Positions 7,892 to 15,418 of a DNA stretch of 63,467 bases are shown piece after piece. Every line of letters starts with the position of its first letter. Within the stretch, counting starts at the first letter, position 1. The stretch lies in NCBI GenBank assembly GCA_937949945.1, contig CALFEQ010000117.1, forward strand, positions 1-63,467, read 5' to 3'. Below the pieces are notes generated by a model. The model was given only the letters and a program-made list of their open reading frames with translations, had not been told where the DNA came from and searched no databases. The stretch is from an uncultured Myxococcales bacterium (GTDB lineage: Bacteria > Myxococcota_A > Polyangia > Polyangiales > Polyangiaceae). Made by a program: the position numbers and the translations under genes.

Positions 7892-8839
7892 TCAACGCGC
7901 GGAGCGCCGGCGAGGAGCGCGCCTGCGACGCGGGGGCGGCGCCGTGAGCATGGTGGTCGTGGGCGTCGTGAGCAGATCGAGCAGCAGCTTGCCCGCGCGA
8001 CCGAGCGGGCGATCGCGTGGGTGCACGAGCATCGGCGTGAACGTGTAGCGCGAGCCGCCCGCGTACGGCACCTCCACGAGCGCGCCGCTCGCGAGCTCGC
8101 CTTCCACGAGGTACGTCGGCATCCAGCCGAAGCCGAGGCCCATGAGGAGGGCCTGCTTCTTCGTGTTGAAGTCGCTGAGGAAGAACACGCGCGGGCCGCC
8201 GAACACGCGCGCGTCGACGAGGCGCTTGCTCTCGCTCGAGTCGTGCACGGTGAGCTCGACGTGACGGTGCAGGTCCGCGAGCGAGACGGCCGCGGTGTCG
8301 GCGCCGACGAGCGGATGATCCGCGGCGGCGACGAGTACCACCTCGACGTCCGGGAGCGGATGCTCGATGAGCGCGTCGCTGCGCAGGTAGTCCTTCACGA
8401 GCATGAGGTCCGCGCGATCGCGCTCGAAGCGGTCCTGCACCCCGCCGAGGAACTCGACCTTGATCTGGATGTTCGTCGGGACGCCCTCCGACGTCATGCG
8501 GCGGAGCGCGCGCATGATCGAGTCCATCGGGAGGATGCCGTCGATGACCGCCTCGATGCGCGGCTCCCAGTCCTCCTCGAAGCGAGCGGCGAGCGTCTCG
8601 ATGCGTCGCGCGCGCGTGAGGAGCGCGCGGCCTTCGGCGAGCACCATCTCTCCTGCGGGCGTCAGGACGGCGCGGTGCCCGCGTCGATCGAAGACGGCGA
8701 CTCCGAGCGCCTCTTCGAGCTGCCGTATGCCGTAGCTCACCGCCGACTGCGCCTTGCGGAGCGACTTGGCCGCCGCGGCAAAGCTGCCGCATCGAGCGAT
8801 CGCGTCGAGCGTCTCGAGGGAATCGAGCGTGATCCGCAT
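7892..8839 (-). CDS. LysR-family transcriptional regulator
   Basis: 315 aa. The N-terminal winged helix-turn-helix spans about residues 1-60 (LETLDAIARCGSFAAAAKSL, SAVSYGIRQLEEALGVAVFD). The effector domain follows (AVIDGILPMDSIMRALRRM, LVAAADHPLVGA). The C-terminus is basic and low-complexity (PPPRRRRAPRRRSAR). It is divergent from the dioxygenase gene at 8937, with a perfect LysR-type inverted repeat between them, so it probably controls that gene and itself. The effector is unknown; an aromatic intermediate of tyrosine breakdown would fit. Confidence 0.93.
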   Translation of the reverse strand: MRITLDSLETLDAIARCGSFAAAAKSLRKAQSAVSYGIRQLEEALGVAVFDRRGHRAVLTPAGEMVLAEGRALLTRARRIETLAARFEEDWEPRIEAVIDGILPMDSIMRALRRMTSEGVPTNIQIKVEFLGGVQDRFERDRADLMLVKDYLRSDALIEHPLPDVEVVLVAAADHPLVGADTAAVSLADLHRHVELTVHDSSESKRLVDARVFGGPRVFFLSDFNTKKQALLMGLGFGWMPTYLVEGELASGALVEVPYAGGSRYTFTPMLVHPRDRPLGRAGKLLLDLLTTPTTTMLTAPPPRRRRAPRRRSAR

Positions 8840-8850
8840 CGGGTCACATT

Positions 8851-8865
8851 ATCGAATTTTTCGAT
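8851..8865. promoter_or_regulatory. Putative LysR operator
   Basis: ATCGAA-TTT-TTCGAT is a perfect inverted repeat containing the T-N11-A pattern of LysR boxes. With flanking bases it extends to 9-bp arms (8848-8868) with one mismatch. A second inverted repeat, ATGAT-N9-ATCAT (8864-8882), overlaps it towards the dioxygenase gene and could be the activation half. It lies 12 bp from the regulator start. Confidence 0.65.
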
Positions 8866-8936
8866 GATCGCCTTCGCATCATTCTGCTTTCGCGGTTCGG
8901 TTCCCGGTCGTAGACCGTGCGAGAGGAGACGAAGCG

Positions 8937-9953
8937 ATGAAGAACCCGCTCGGTATGCGCGGCCTCGCGTTCATGATGTTCTCGACGAACGCTCCCTCCA
9001 GCCTCGAGCGCCTGCTGGTGGCGCTCGGCTTCTCGCGTACGCACCGGCATTCGTCCCGTGCGATCGACCTCTACCGTCAGGGCTCGATCCAGATGTTCGT
9101 CGAGCACGAGGCGGGCAGCTACGGCGCGGAGCTCTGCGCGACGCACGGCCCGACCGTCAGCGCGCTCGGTCTCGCGTTCGAGGATCCTCGCGCCGCGTTC
9201 GACGAGGCGGTCAAGCGGGGAGCGCGGCCGTTCCAGCGGCCGGGCGGGTTCGCCTTCGACGCGCCGGCCGTCCACGGCATCGGCGACAGCCTCGTGTTCT
9301 TCGTGGACGCCAAGAACTCCATCAGCCGTGAGCTCGTGGCGCTCGACCAGCCGCTCATGGTGCCGGAGAAGGGCTTTTTCGCCATCGACCACCTGACGAA
9401 CAACGTCCCGAAGGGCGAGCTCGGCCGCTGGTCCAGCTTCTACAAGGACGTGTTCGCGTTCACCGAGGTGCGCTCGTTCGACATCGCCGGCGCGAAGACG
9501 GGCCTCTACTCGTACGCGCTCCGTTCGCCGTGCGGCACCTTCTGCATCCCGATCAACGAGGACAAGGACGAGCGCGGTCAGATCGCCGAGTACCTCCGCG
9601 AGCACAAGGGGCCGGGCGTGCAGCACATCGCCCTCCTCACGAAGGACATCCTCGCTTCGCTCGACGCGATCGACGGCGCCATCGAGATGCTCGACATCGA
9701 TCCGAGCTACTACGACGAGGCCTTCAAGCGCTGCCCCAACGTTCGCGAGGACCGCGACCGCATCCGCCGCCACCAGGTGCTCGTCGACGGCGACGCGGAC
9801 GGCTACCTCCTCCAGATCTTCACGAAGAACGTGATCGGTCCGAGCTTCTTCGAGCTCATCCAGCGCGAGAACCACCTCTCGTTCGGCGAGGGCAATTTCT
9901 CGGCGCTGTTCCGCTCGATCGAGCGCGATCAGGAGCGCCGCGGCGTCCTCTGA
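8937..9953 (+). CDS. hpd: 4-hydroxyphenylpyruvate dioxygenase
   Basis: 338 aa. This non-heme iron enzyme converts 4-hydroxyphenylpyruvate to homogentisate in tyrosine catabolism. The vicinal-oxygen-chelate fold shows the 2-His-1-carboxylate metal triad: His152 (FFAIDHLTNNV), His230 (GPGVQHIALLT) and Glu306 (GPSFFELIQR). The C-terminal gate region (SFGEGNFSALFRSIERDQ) is also intact. An AGGAG sequence lies about 8 nt upstream of the ATG. A strong terminator follows. Homogentisate dioxygenase is not in the window. 4-Hydroxymandelate synthase is a related alternative, but the FGEGNFSALF ending favours Hpd. Confidence 0.92.
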   Translation: MKNPLGMRGLAFMMFSTNAPSSLERLLVALGFSRTHRHSSRAIDLYRQGSIQMFVEHEAGSYGAELCATHGPTVSALGLAFEDPRAAFDEAVKRGARPFQRPGGFAFDAPAVHGIGDSLVFFVDAKNSISRELVALDQPLMVPEKGFFAIDHLTNNVPKGELGRWSSFYKDVFAFTEVRSFDIAGAKTGLYSYALRSPCGTFCIPINEDKDERGQIAEYLREHKGPGVQHIALLTKDILASLDAIDGAIEMLDIDPSYYDEAFKRCPNVREDRDRIRRHQVLVDGDADGYLLQIFTKNVIGPSFFELIQRENHLSFGEGNFSALFRSIERDQERRGVL

Positions 9954-10017
9954 TTCGTACCTTGTCTTGATCCGCGGCCAGCCGGACTTCTCGGCTGGCT
10001 CCCTTGAAATGCCCCCG

Positions 10018-10045
10018 GAGCCCGGAGTCGAGTGACTCCGGGCTC
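10018..10045 (+). terminator. Rho-independent terminator after hpd
   Basis: GAGCCCGGAGTC (10018-10029) pairs perfectly with GACTCCGGGCTC (10034-10045) around a 4-nt loop, followed by a TTTT (10051-10054). A second weaker hairpin (CCAGCCG ... CGGCTGG, about 9979-9999) precedes it. Confidence 0.85.
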
Positions 10046-10080
10046 GGCCATTTTGTCGGGACCTCAGCCTCCGAGACGAA

Positions 10081-10140
10081 AGACTGGAGACTAGAGACTC
10101 GAGACTGAAGTCGCGAACCTGGAGCCTGGAGCCCGGAGCC
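10081..10140. repeat. Heptamer arrays (AGACTNN)4 and (CTGGAGC)3
   Basis: 10081-10108 is four copies of AGACTNN with the last two bases variable. 10119-10140 is three copies of CTGGAGC, one with C for T, plus one base. The array ends 6 nt from the stop codon of the minus-strand lipoprotein gene at 10147. It is part of the dispersed period-7 family. Confidence 0.8.
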
Positions 10141-10146
10141 TTCCCA

Positions 10147-11244
10147 TCAGGGGAAGAAGTGATTGTTCGACGTCCGAATGAACTCGTTGAACTGCTTGAT
10201 GACCTCGTCGGCGGTCTTCCAAGCTTCGACCGTCCCGCACTTGTCCAGCTTGTCGAGGTCGATCTTGCCCGAGGGCGTCTTGGCCGAAGGCGGCGCGTCG
10301 CGCAGGCAGCGCCAGAACTCCTTCGCGGCTTTCTTGAAGTCACCGGCCTCTTTGACGAAGGCGTCGTAGTTCGAAGCCGCCCTCGGCCAGTTGGGAGCCC
10401 TCCGCTGGTCGTTGAGCTCCGCCCTGTTCATGCTGCCGTACTCTTGCAGCTCGTCGAGCGACTTTTCGAATTCGGTGTACGCGGCGCCGTAGCGATCGAA
10501 GTCGATGTCGTCGTCTTCGCCGATCGGATCGCTCGCCTCGACGAGCTCGCGAGCCGTGATGAGCACCTTCCTACGCCAGTACCTGAACCTCTTGCCCTCA
10601 TCACGCTCGATGCGGGCGAGGACGCGCTGCGCGAGCGGCTTCGTGATGCCGTCGAGGGTGTCGTGCAGATCCTTGTCGGCCTTCGAGAACCGATCGAACG
10701 CGGCCATCAGGCGCGGGTGCATGGCCTTGCCCTTCGCCCACTTGTCGCTCTTGAAGAGCTTCAGCTCGTAGTAGGTGTCCGCCTCGTTGATCAGACGGTC
10801 GATCTCCGTGGCAGCGAGGGAGAACTCGGCGCCTGCGTTCTCGAGCTGAGGGTTCGAGGGCGGCATGTTCTTCGCGCGAGCGACTCCGGCAGAGCACGTG
10901 GCCGTCGCCCCGACCGGCAACCGGTAGAGGTCGGCGTACTGCTCGTTTCCGGTCGGGCCGGTGCGCGGCACGTACCGGAGGTAACGCTGCCGTGACTGGT
11001 GGATGGGGCTGGCGAGCGCGTTGAGGCACTTGATGTACTCGTCGAGCTTCTTCTGGAGCTGCTCGTCCGCGAGCTCGTCGCCGAGCGAGGTCGACGTCGA
11101 GGTCGAGGTGAAGTCTCCCGCGTCCGCGTCGCCCGTCTTCTTCAACTTCTTCAGGACGCTCTTGCACCCCGACGTCGTCAGCGCGAGACACGCCGCGGCG
11201 ACGAGCGGCGCAACTCTCCTAGCCCACCCAAAGCTTCTGCCCAT
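10147..11244 (-). CDS. DUF3829 (YiiG-like) lipoprotein
   Basis: About 365 aa from the ATG at 11244, chosen because AGAGG lies 9 nt upstream; in-frame ATGs at 11253 and 11286 are alternatives. The signal peptide is basic then hydrophobic and ends in a lipobox (LTTSGC), so it is a lipoprotein. The mature part matches the DUF3829 style: KLDEYIKCLNALASPIHQSR, a long helical region, and FWRCLRDAPPS near the end. DUF3829 proteins are envelope lipoproteins without a known biochemical role. A low-complexity TSTSTSTS tract follows the lipid anchor. It is divergent from the SurA-like gene, with a 95-nt gap. Confidence 0.8.
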   Translation of the reverse strand: MGRSFGWARRVAPLVAAACLALTTSGCKSVLKKLKKTGDADAGDFTSTSTSTSLGDELADEQLQKKLDEYIKCLNALASPIHQSRQRYLRYVPRTGPTGNEQYADLYRLPVGATATCSAGVARAKNMPPSNPQLENAGAEFSLAATEIDRLINEADTYYELKLFKSDKWAKGKAMHPRLMAAFDRFSKADKDLHDTLDGITKPLAQRVLARIERDEGKRFRYWRRKVLITARELVEASDPIGEDDDIDFDRYGAAYTEFEKSLDELQEYGSMNRAELNDQRRAPNWPRAASNYDAFVKEAGDFKKAAKEFWRCLRDAPPSAKTPSGKIDLDKLDKCGTVEAWKTADEVIKQFNEFIRTSNNHFFP

Positions 11245-11339
11245 GGAGACCATCCTCTTCCGGTCGCTCGCCGAGTGCGGCGGCAAGGCTCGAGCATAGA
11301 CCTTCTTTCTGCACGACCGAAAGTGCTAAGACAGGCGAC

Positions 11340-12371
11340 GTGAACGTGGCAGGCGGCTCGCGTCTCAGTCGGATCTCAAGTCGTCCTTTCCGAGCTTTGG
11401 TCTTCGCCGGCGTCGGCTTCTTCGCGGCCGTTGCGCCACGTCCGGCCGAAGCAGCGATCGTCGAGCGGATCGTCGCCGTCGTCGGCGAGCGGCCGATTCT
11501 GCTCTCCGAGTTGCGACAGCGTGCGCGTCCGCATCTCTTCCGTATCGCGCTCCAGACCCAGAACGCGACGCAGCAGGCGGCCGCCGAGAGCGAGATGTTC
11601 CGCGAGCTCCTCTCGCGCCTCATCGACGAGCGCCTCGAGGAGCAGGCCGCGGACAAGGCGCACATCACGGTCACGCCCGAGGAGGTCGACAACGGCATCC
11701 GGCAGGTCGCGGCGCAGGCCCGCATGGACCCGAAGCAGCTCATCGAGGAGGCGAAGCGGCAGGGGCTCAGCGAGCAGGATTACCGCGACGAGATCCGCCG
11801 TCAGGTCCTCGAGGGGAAGCTCATTCAGCTTCGCGTCCGCGGTCGCGTACGCGTCACCGAGCAGGACGCGCGTGCCGCGTACGCTCGGTTCTTGAAGGAG
11901 CTCGCGCAGGAGTCGCCCGTCGATCTGCGCCTTCTCGTCCTGCAGATCCCGCCGGGCACGCCGCAGGAGAAAGCCGTCGCGCGGGTCACGCTCGCCGAGG
12001 AGCTCTCGCGTCGAGCCAACGCCGGCGAAGACTTCTGCAAGCTCGTCGAGGATTACAGCGACGACACGAGGACGAAGCACACCTGCGGCTCCAGCGGCCC
12101 CGTCCCCCTCCAGCGGCTCCTTCCGGAGCTGCAACAGGTCGCGAAGACGTTGAAGCCAGGGCAGACCTCCTCGCCCATCGTCTTCCGCGATCCCCGGGGC
12201 GAGCAGGCGGTGATCGTCGTGCAGCTCGCCGCGGAGCCGTCGAAGCCCCCGCCTTACGAGCAGGTGCGCGAGCAGATGATGGAGCGCGCTTACATCGAAG
12301 CCACGGAGCGACAACGAAAGCTGTGGCTCCAGGAGCTTCGGCGTGGCGTCTACATCGACGTCCGCCTCTGA
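11340..12371 (+). CDS. SurA-like periplasmic peptidyl-prolyl isomerase/chaperone
   Basis: 343 aa, GTG start. A signal peptide ends near RPAEA. The SurA N-terminal domain follows (IVERIVAVVGERPILLSELR, helical to about residue 165). A parvulin (PPIC) domain is at about 195-305 (DLRLLVLQIPPGTP, CKLVEDYSDD, SGPVPLQRLLPEL, GQTSSPIVFRDPRG), then a C-terminal helix. SurA escorts outer-membrane proteins to the BAM complex. There is one PPIase domain rather than the two of E. coli SurA. No lptD or BAM gene is adjacent. Confidence 0.88.
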   Translation: MNVAGGSRLSRISSRPFRALVFAGVGFFAAVAPRPAEAAIVERIVAVVGERPILLSELRQRARPHLFRIALQTQNATQQAAAESEMFRELLSRLIDERLEEQAADKAHITVTPEEVDNGIRQVAAQARMDPKQLIEEAKRQGLSEQDYRDEIRRQVLEGKLIQLRVRGRVRVTEQDARAAYARFLKELAQESPVDLRLLVLQIPPGTPQEKAVARVTLAEELSRRANAGEDFCKLVEDYSDDTRTKHTCGSSGPVPLQRLLPELQQVAKTLKPGQTSSPIVFRDPRGEQAVIVVQLAAEPSKPPPYEQVREQMMERAYIEATERQRKLWLQELRRGVYIDVRL

Positions 12372-12626
12372 CGAGCCGAGCGCCGGGCCGTGCACGGCGC
12401 CGCACACGCTTCGTCTCGCTCGCACAAGTAAAGACGGAGACGACAGCGCCTCTGCATATGCGACCGATCTTCGTGCACGCGCGTCGTGCGCGTTGACGGC
12501 ATGCCTGCCCGAGCGTTAGCTAACGAATCGAGCTCCAGAGCTCGAGGCGTTTCGGAGGGAGACGGAGAGAGGGAGAGGGGAGGCGAGCACGACGAAACGT
12601 CTTGCTCGCCTTACGAGAGGGGAAAC
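12372..12626. other. Intergenic region with two adjacent palindromes
   Basis: No gene is supported here. Two close inverted repeats stand out: CGTTAGCTAACG (12514-12525, perfect palindrome) and TCGAGCTC-CA-GAGCTCGA (12528-12545). The first is AT-richer than its surroundings. Neither has a T tract, so they look more like protein-binding or cruciform sites than terminators. A purine-rich stretch (GGAGAGAGGGAGAGGGGAGG) follows at about 12562-12582. Confidence 0.45.
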
Positions 12627-12682
12627 AAGAAGCCCGCGTGGGCGACCCCTGAGGAGTGGCGGGGGCGCTACGCGGGCTTCTT
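12627..12682. terminator. Bidirectional hairpin between convergent genes
   Basis: AAGAAGCCCGCGT (12627-12639) pairs perfectly over 13 bp with ACGCGGGCTTCTT (12670-12682). The loop is 30 nt and itself GC-rich. Both strands read T-rich sequence just after the stem (CTTCTTACTATTT on plus, CTTCTTGTTT on minus). It lies between the SurA-like gene (plus) and the DUF1508 gene (minus), so a shared terminator is the simplest reading. Confidence 0.7.
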
Positions 12683-12778
12683 ACTATTTCAAGCTCGCTC
12701 GATAGGTCCGAGCGACGACAAGCGCCCCGCGACGTCGCGGGGAAAGTCCCCTCCTCGCTCGGGTCTCCCTCCCCGAAA

Positions 12779-13573
12779 TCAATCGGCGGTCGTGACGTCG
12801 CCTCCGCCGAGCAGCTTCGCGATGCTCGACGCCGCGCGCGTCGCGTTCCACTTCGAGACGTACGTCTCGCCGCGCGCGATGATCTCGCCGTTGGTCGCGA
12901 CGAGGCTCAGAGCCCATTGCCCATTCGCCGCCTCGAAGATCCGGAAGTTGCTCACGGAGGTGCCGTGCCTCTTCACGGAGGCGATGCCCTTCTCGGCGCT
13001 CGCCTTCGTCGTGTAGCCCTCCGACGCGAGGACGATCTCGCCATTTTTGGCGCGAAGACGGAAGTACGTCTGCCCGTCGACGCCGGTGAAGATCTCGAAC
13101 CGCGGCTCGGGCTTCGCGGGCTCGATCGTCGCTTCGGCCTGCGACCTCTCGACGAGCGTGCGCAGGGTCGCGGCGCCACGCTCCGCGTTCCACTTCGACG
13201 CGTAGAGCTGGCTCGTCCCGATCACCTTGCCGTTGCGGGCCTTCAGGTTGAAGTACCAGTCGCCGTTCGACGCGCGGAGAACGGCGAAGTTGCGTGCGTC
13301 GGCGCCGTTCGCGAGCACGGACGCGATGCCTTTCTCCGCAGAGGCGCGCGTCGTGTAGCCCTCCGAGCGGAGGACGTTCTGGCCGTTCCCGGCGAGGACG
13401 TGGAAGTACCACTGGCCATCGAGGCCCTGGAACGTTTCGAACTTGGCGCTTCGTGAGACGAGATCCTGGGACGTCTCCTCGACCTCGTTGGTCGGCTCGA
13501 TCTCCGTGACGCAGGCGACGGACGAAAGCGACAGCGCAACGAGGGCGGCAAGCGCGCTCTTGTGAAGGATCAT
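12779..13573 (-). CDS. Four-repeat DUF1508 (YegP-like) putative lipoprotein
   Basis: 264 aa. An N-terminal signal peptide ends in SSVAC, a plausible but weak lipobox. Then come four DUF1508 repeats of about 48 residues. Each has a core such as FETFQGLDGQWYFHVLAGNG plus SEGYTTRASAEKGIASV, or WYFNLKARNGKVIGTSQLYA. Typical YegP proteins have two repeats and are cytoplasmic; this one doubles the number and carries an export signal. Repeats 1 and 3 (aromatic FE-F-GLDG type) and repeats 2 and 4 (SNGDWYFNL and ANGQWALSL types) alternate, suggesting duplication of a pair. Function unknown. Confidence 0.85.
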   Translation of the reverse strand: MILHKSALAALVALSLSSVACVTEIEPTNEVEETSQDLVSRSAKFETFQGLDGQWYFHVLAGNGQNVLRSEGYTTRASAEKGIASVLANGADARNFAVLRASNGDWYFNLKARNGKVIGTSQLYASKWNAERGAATLRTLVERSQAEATIEPAKPEPRFEIFTGVDGQTYFRLRAKNGEIVLASEGYTTKASAEKGIASVKRHGTSVSNFRIFEAANGQWALSLVATNGEIIARGETYVSKWNATRAASSIAKLLGGGDVTTAD

Positions 13574-13820
13574 TTCTACTTACGGCTCCAGACTCTTCCT
13601 TTCTCCAATGGGCACCGCCGTGGACCACCGCGGCTGAAGACCGCCGTGGGATCCCCACGTCGATGGGGCCTCCAGGGCTCGTCGCCCCGGACACCGTTCG
13701 CGCAGGCCTTCGGCCTGCGACGCGAGCGGGGCTGTACCAGTCGTGTGATGTGGGAGCAAGTGGTTTTATGTCTGCGTCAAGGATGCGGTGGCAGCGTACC
13801 CGTCCGCCGCTGCGTCTGGA
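13574..13820. other. Intergenic region upstream of the DUF1508 gene
   Basis: No supported gene. Short GC-rich inverted fragments (repeated CCGCCGTGG near 13614-13650) and an AT-richer patch (13752-13780) that may hold the promoter of the minus-strand gene. No promoter was identified with confidence. Confidence 0.35.
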
Positions 13821-14022
13821 GGCTCCAGGCTCCAGGCTCCAGGCTCCAGGGGGGCTAGCGGCGAGCGTCTCGCGCAGGCCGCCCTCACCGCTCTCCGGCC
13901 CGTCGTTACAGCTCGAAATTTTCACTGGGTCTGCGCGCGACGTGCGTGCGCGGGAGAGCGCTCGATGAGACGGGGCTACGCGGCGCGCTCCTTCTGGAGC
14001 CTGGAGCCCGGAGCCTGGAGCC
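13821..14022. repeat. Inverted pair of heptamer arrays next to the VWA gene stop
   Basis: 13821-13850 is (GGCTCCA)4 plus GG. 13994-14022 is (CTGGAGC)4 with one base change plus C, the reverse complement of the first. The arrays are separated by 143 nt and could pair as a long hairpin or cruciform. The second array directly abuts the stop codon of the VWA gene (TCA at 14023-14025). Confidence 0.85.
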
Positions 14023-15228
14023 TCATCTCTTCCTCACATCCCCTTTCGACAGGTGACGAATCGCGTCCTCGAGACCTTCCAGCGTGAGCTGGAACATCGA
14101 GAAGATCTTCGCGATCTCCGCTGCCGTGCCGCCTCGCCAGTAGCTCGGAGGGTCGGGGTTGAGCCACACCGATCGGCGGAAGTGGTTCGCCAGCTTCGTG
14201 AGGACCGCGTGGCCGGTCGTGGGCGTGCCCACTTGGCCGGTCGCGTAGAACTCGTAGTCGCCATACCCGAGGAGCTCCGCCGGGTGCATCGCCGCGTCGC
14301 CGACGATGATGAGCTTCCATTCGGGGCCGAGCTCGTGGAGCAGATCGTCCACGCGCACCGGATCGCTGAAGCGCTCGGTCTCCCAGACGCGCCCGTAGAT
14401 GCAGTTGTGGAAGTAGTAGGTCTCGAGCGAGCGGATGTTCGACGCGCGCTTGGCCGCCGAGAAGAGGCGCGAGACGACCTCGATGTGCGGATCCATCGAG
14501 CCGCCGACGTCCATCATGAGCAAGACGCGGACGTTCGATTTTCGCGGCGGACGCACGACGATCTCGAGCTCGCCGGCGTTCTTCGCCGTCGCGTCGATCG
14601 TGCCCTCGACGTCGAGCTCGTCGGGCTGTCCTTCGCGCTGGAACGCGCGGAGCTTCCGCAGCGCGACCTCGATCTGCCGGATGTCGAGGAGCAGATCCGA
14701 TCGGTACGGACGGAACCGGCGCGCGTCGGCGATGCCCATCGCGCTCCGACCGCCGCCGTGGGGGCCGACGCGTAGTCCGGTGGGATGAGCGCCGAAGGCG
14801 CCGAACGGGCTCGTGCCGCCCGTCCCGATCCAACGATTGCCGCCCTGATGGCGCCCCTTCTGCTCGCGCATCCGCTCCTCGAAGAGGCGCTTCAGCTCCG
14901 CCATGTCGAGCGCCTCGAGCGCGGCGAGCTCTTCCGGGCTGAGCTGCTTGCGGTTCGCAGGATCCGCGAGCCACGCCTCGATCTCGGAGACGAGCTCGAG
15001 GCTCTTCGTCTCGATCCCGCGGAAGTGCGCCAGGAACGCCTCGTCGAACTTGTCGAGGTCGCTCTCACGGTGAACGCAGATCGCACGCGCCACGTGATAG
15101 AAGCCGTCGAGCGAGCTCTCGTGCAGCCCCATCACGAGCGCCTTCGCGAGCGCCACCGCCTCCTGCGGCCCGACCTTCACCTTGCGCGCGCGCAGCTCGT
15201 AGAGGAAAGGGATGAAGGCAGCGCTCAC
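14023..15228 (-). CDS. VWA domain protein, CoxE-like
   Basis: 401 aa, GTG start at 15228. The N-terminal helical region (FIPFLYELRARKVKVGPQEA) and a C-terminal von Willebrand A domain are visible. The metal-ion site begins MMDVGGSMDPH (DxGxS), with later WKLIIVGDAAMHP and WLNPDPPSYW. CoxE-like VWA proteins pair with MoxR AAA ATPases in metal-insertion or assembly chaperones; no MoxR gene is in the window. The GGAG of a heptamer array (15234-15257) sits 8 nt before the start and is the only visible ribosome-binding site. It is downstream of the transglutaminase gene. Confidence 0.88.
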   Translation of the reverse strand: MSAAFIPFLYELRARKVKVGPQEAVALAKALVMGLHESSLDGFYHVARAICVHRESDLDKFDEAFLAHFRGIETKSLELVSEIEAWLADPANRKQLSPEELAALEALDMAELKRLFEERMREQKGRHQGGNRWIGTGGTSPFGAFGAHPTGLRVGPHGGGRSAMGIADARRFRPYRSDLLLDIRQIEVALRKLRAFQREGQPDELDVEGTIDATAKNAGELEIVVRPPRKSNVRVLLMMDVGGSMDPHIEVVSRLFSAAKRASNIRSLETYYFHNCIYGRVWETERFSDPVRVDDLLHELGPEWKLIIVGDAAMHPAELLGYGDYEFYATGQVGTPTTGHAVLTKLANHFRRSVWLNPDPPSYWRGGTAAEIAKIFSMFQLTLEGLEDAIRHLSKGDVRKR

Positions 15229-15233
15229 GGATC

Positions 15234-15257
15234 AGGCTCCAGGCTCCAGGCTCCAGG
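15234..15257. repeat. Heptamer array supplying the VWA ribosome-binding site
   Basis: (AGGCTCC)3 plus AGG on the plus strand; on the coding (minus) strand it reads as repeated GGAGCCT. The GGAG nearest the GTG start is 8 nt upstream, so the repeat itself appears to serve as the Shine-Dalgarno sequence. Confidence 0.8.
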
Positions 15258-15385
15258 TGAGAACACTTCCAGAGCATAGCGCTCTCGACCAGCGTGAAGT
15301 CCGTCGAGAGGTCGCGTGAACGTATCCTCAGCCGAGCTCGGAATCGAAGGCGCCCTGAAGCACCTTTCTCGACTGGAGCCCTTCC

Positions 15386-15413
15386 CTGGAGCCCGGAGCC
15401 TGGAGCCTGGAGC
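15386..15413. repeat. Heptamer array after the transglutaminase stop
   Basis: (CTGGAGC)4 with one C-for-T change; an isolated unit lies at 15373-15379. It ends 5 nt before the stop codon (15419-15421) of the minus-strand transglutaminase gene. It is the reverse complement of the array at 15234-15257, 128 nt away, forming a second inverted pair like the one at 13821-14022. Confidence 0.85.
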
Positions 15414-15418
15414 CTCGG

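Noticed and set aside
8885..8905. T-loop-like GGTTCGGTTCCC resembling a tRNA end
   Set aside because: No acceptor stem, anticodon arm or D-loop could be aligned around it, and it lies in a promoter region.
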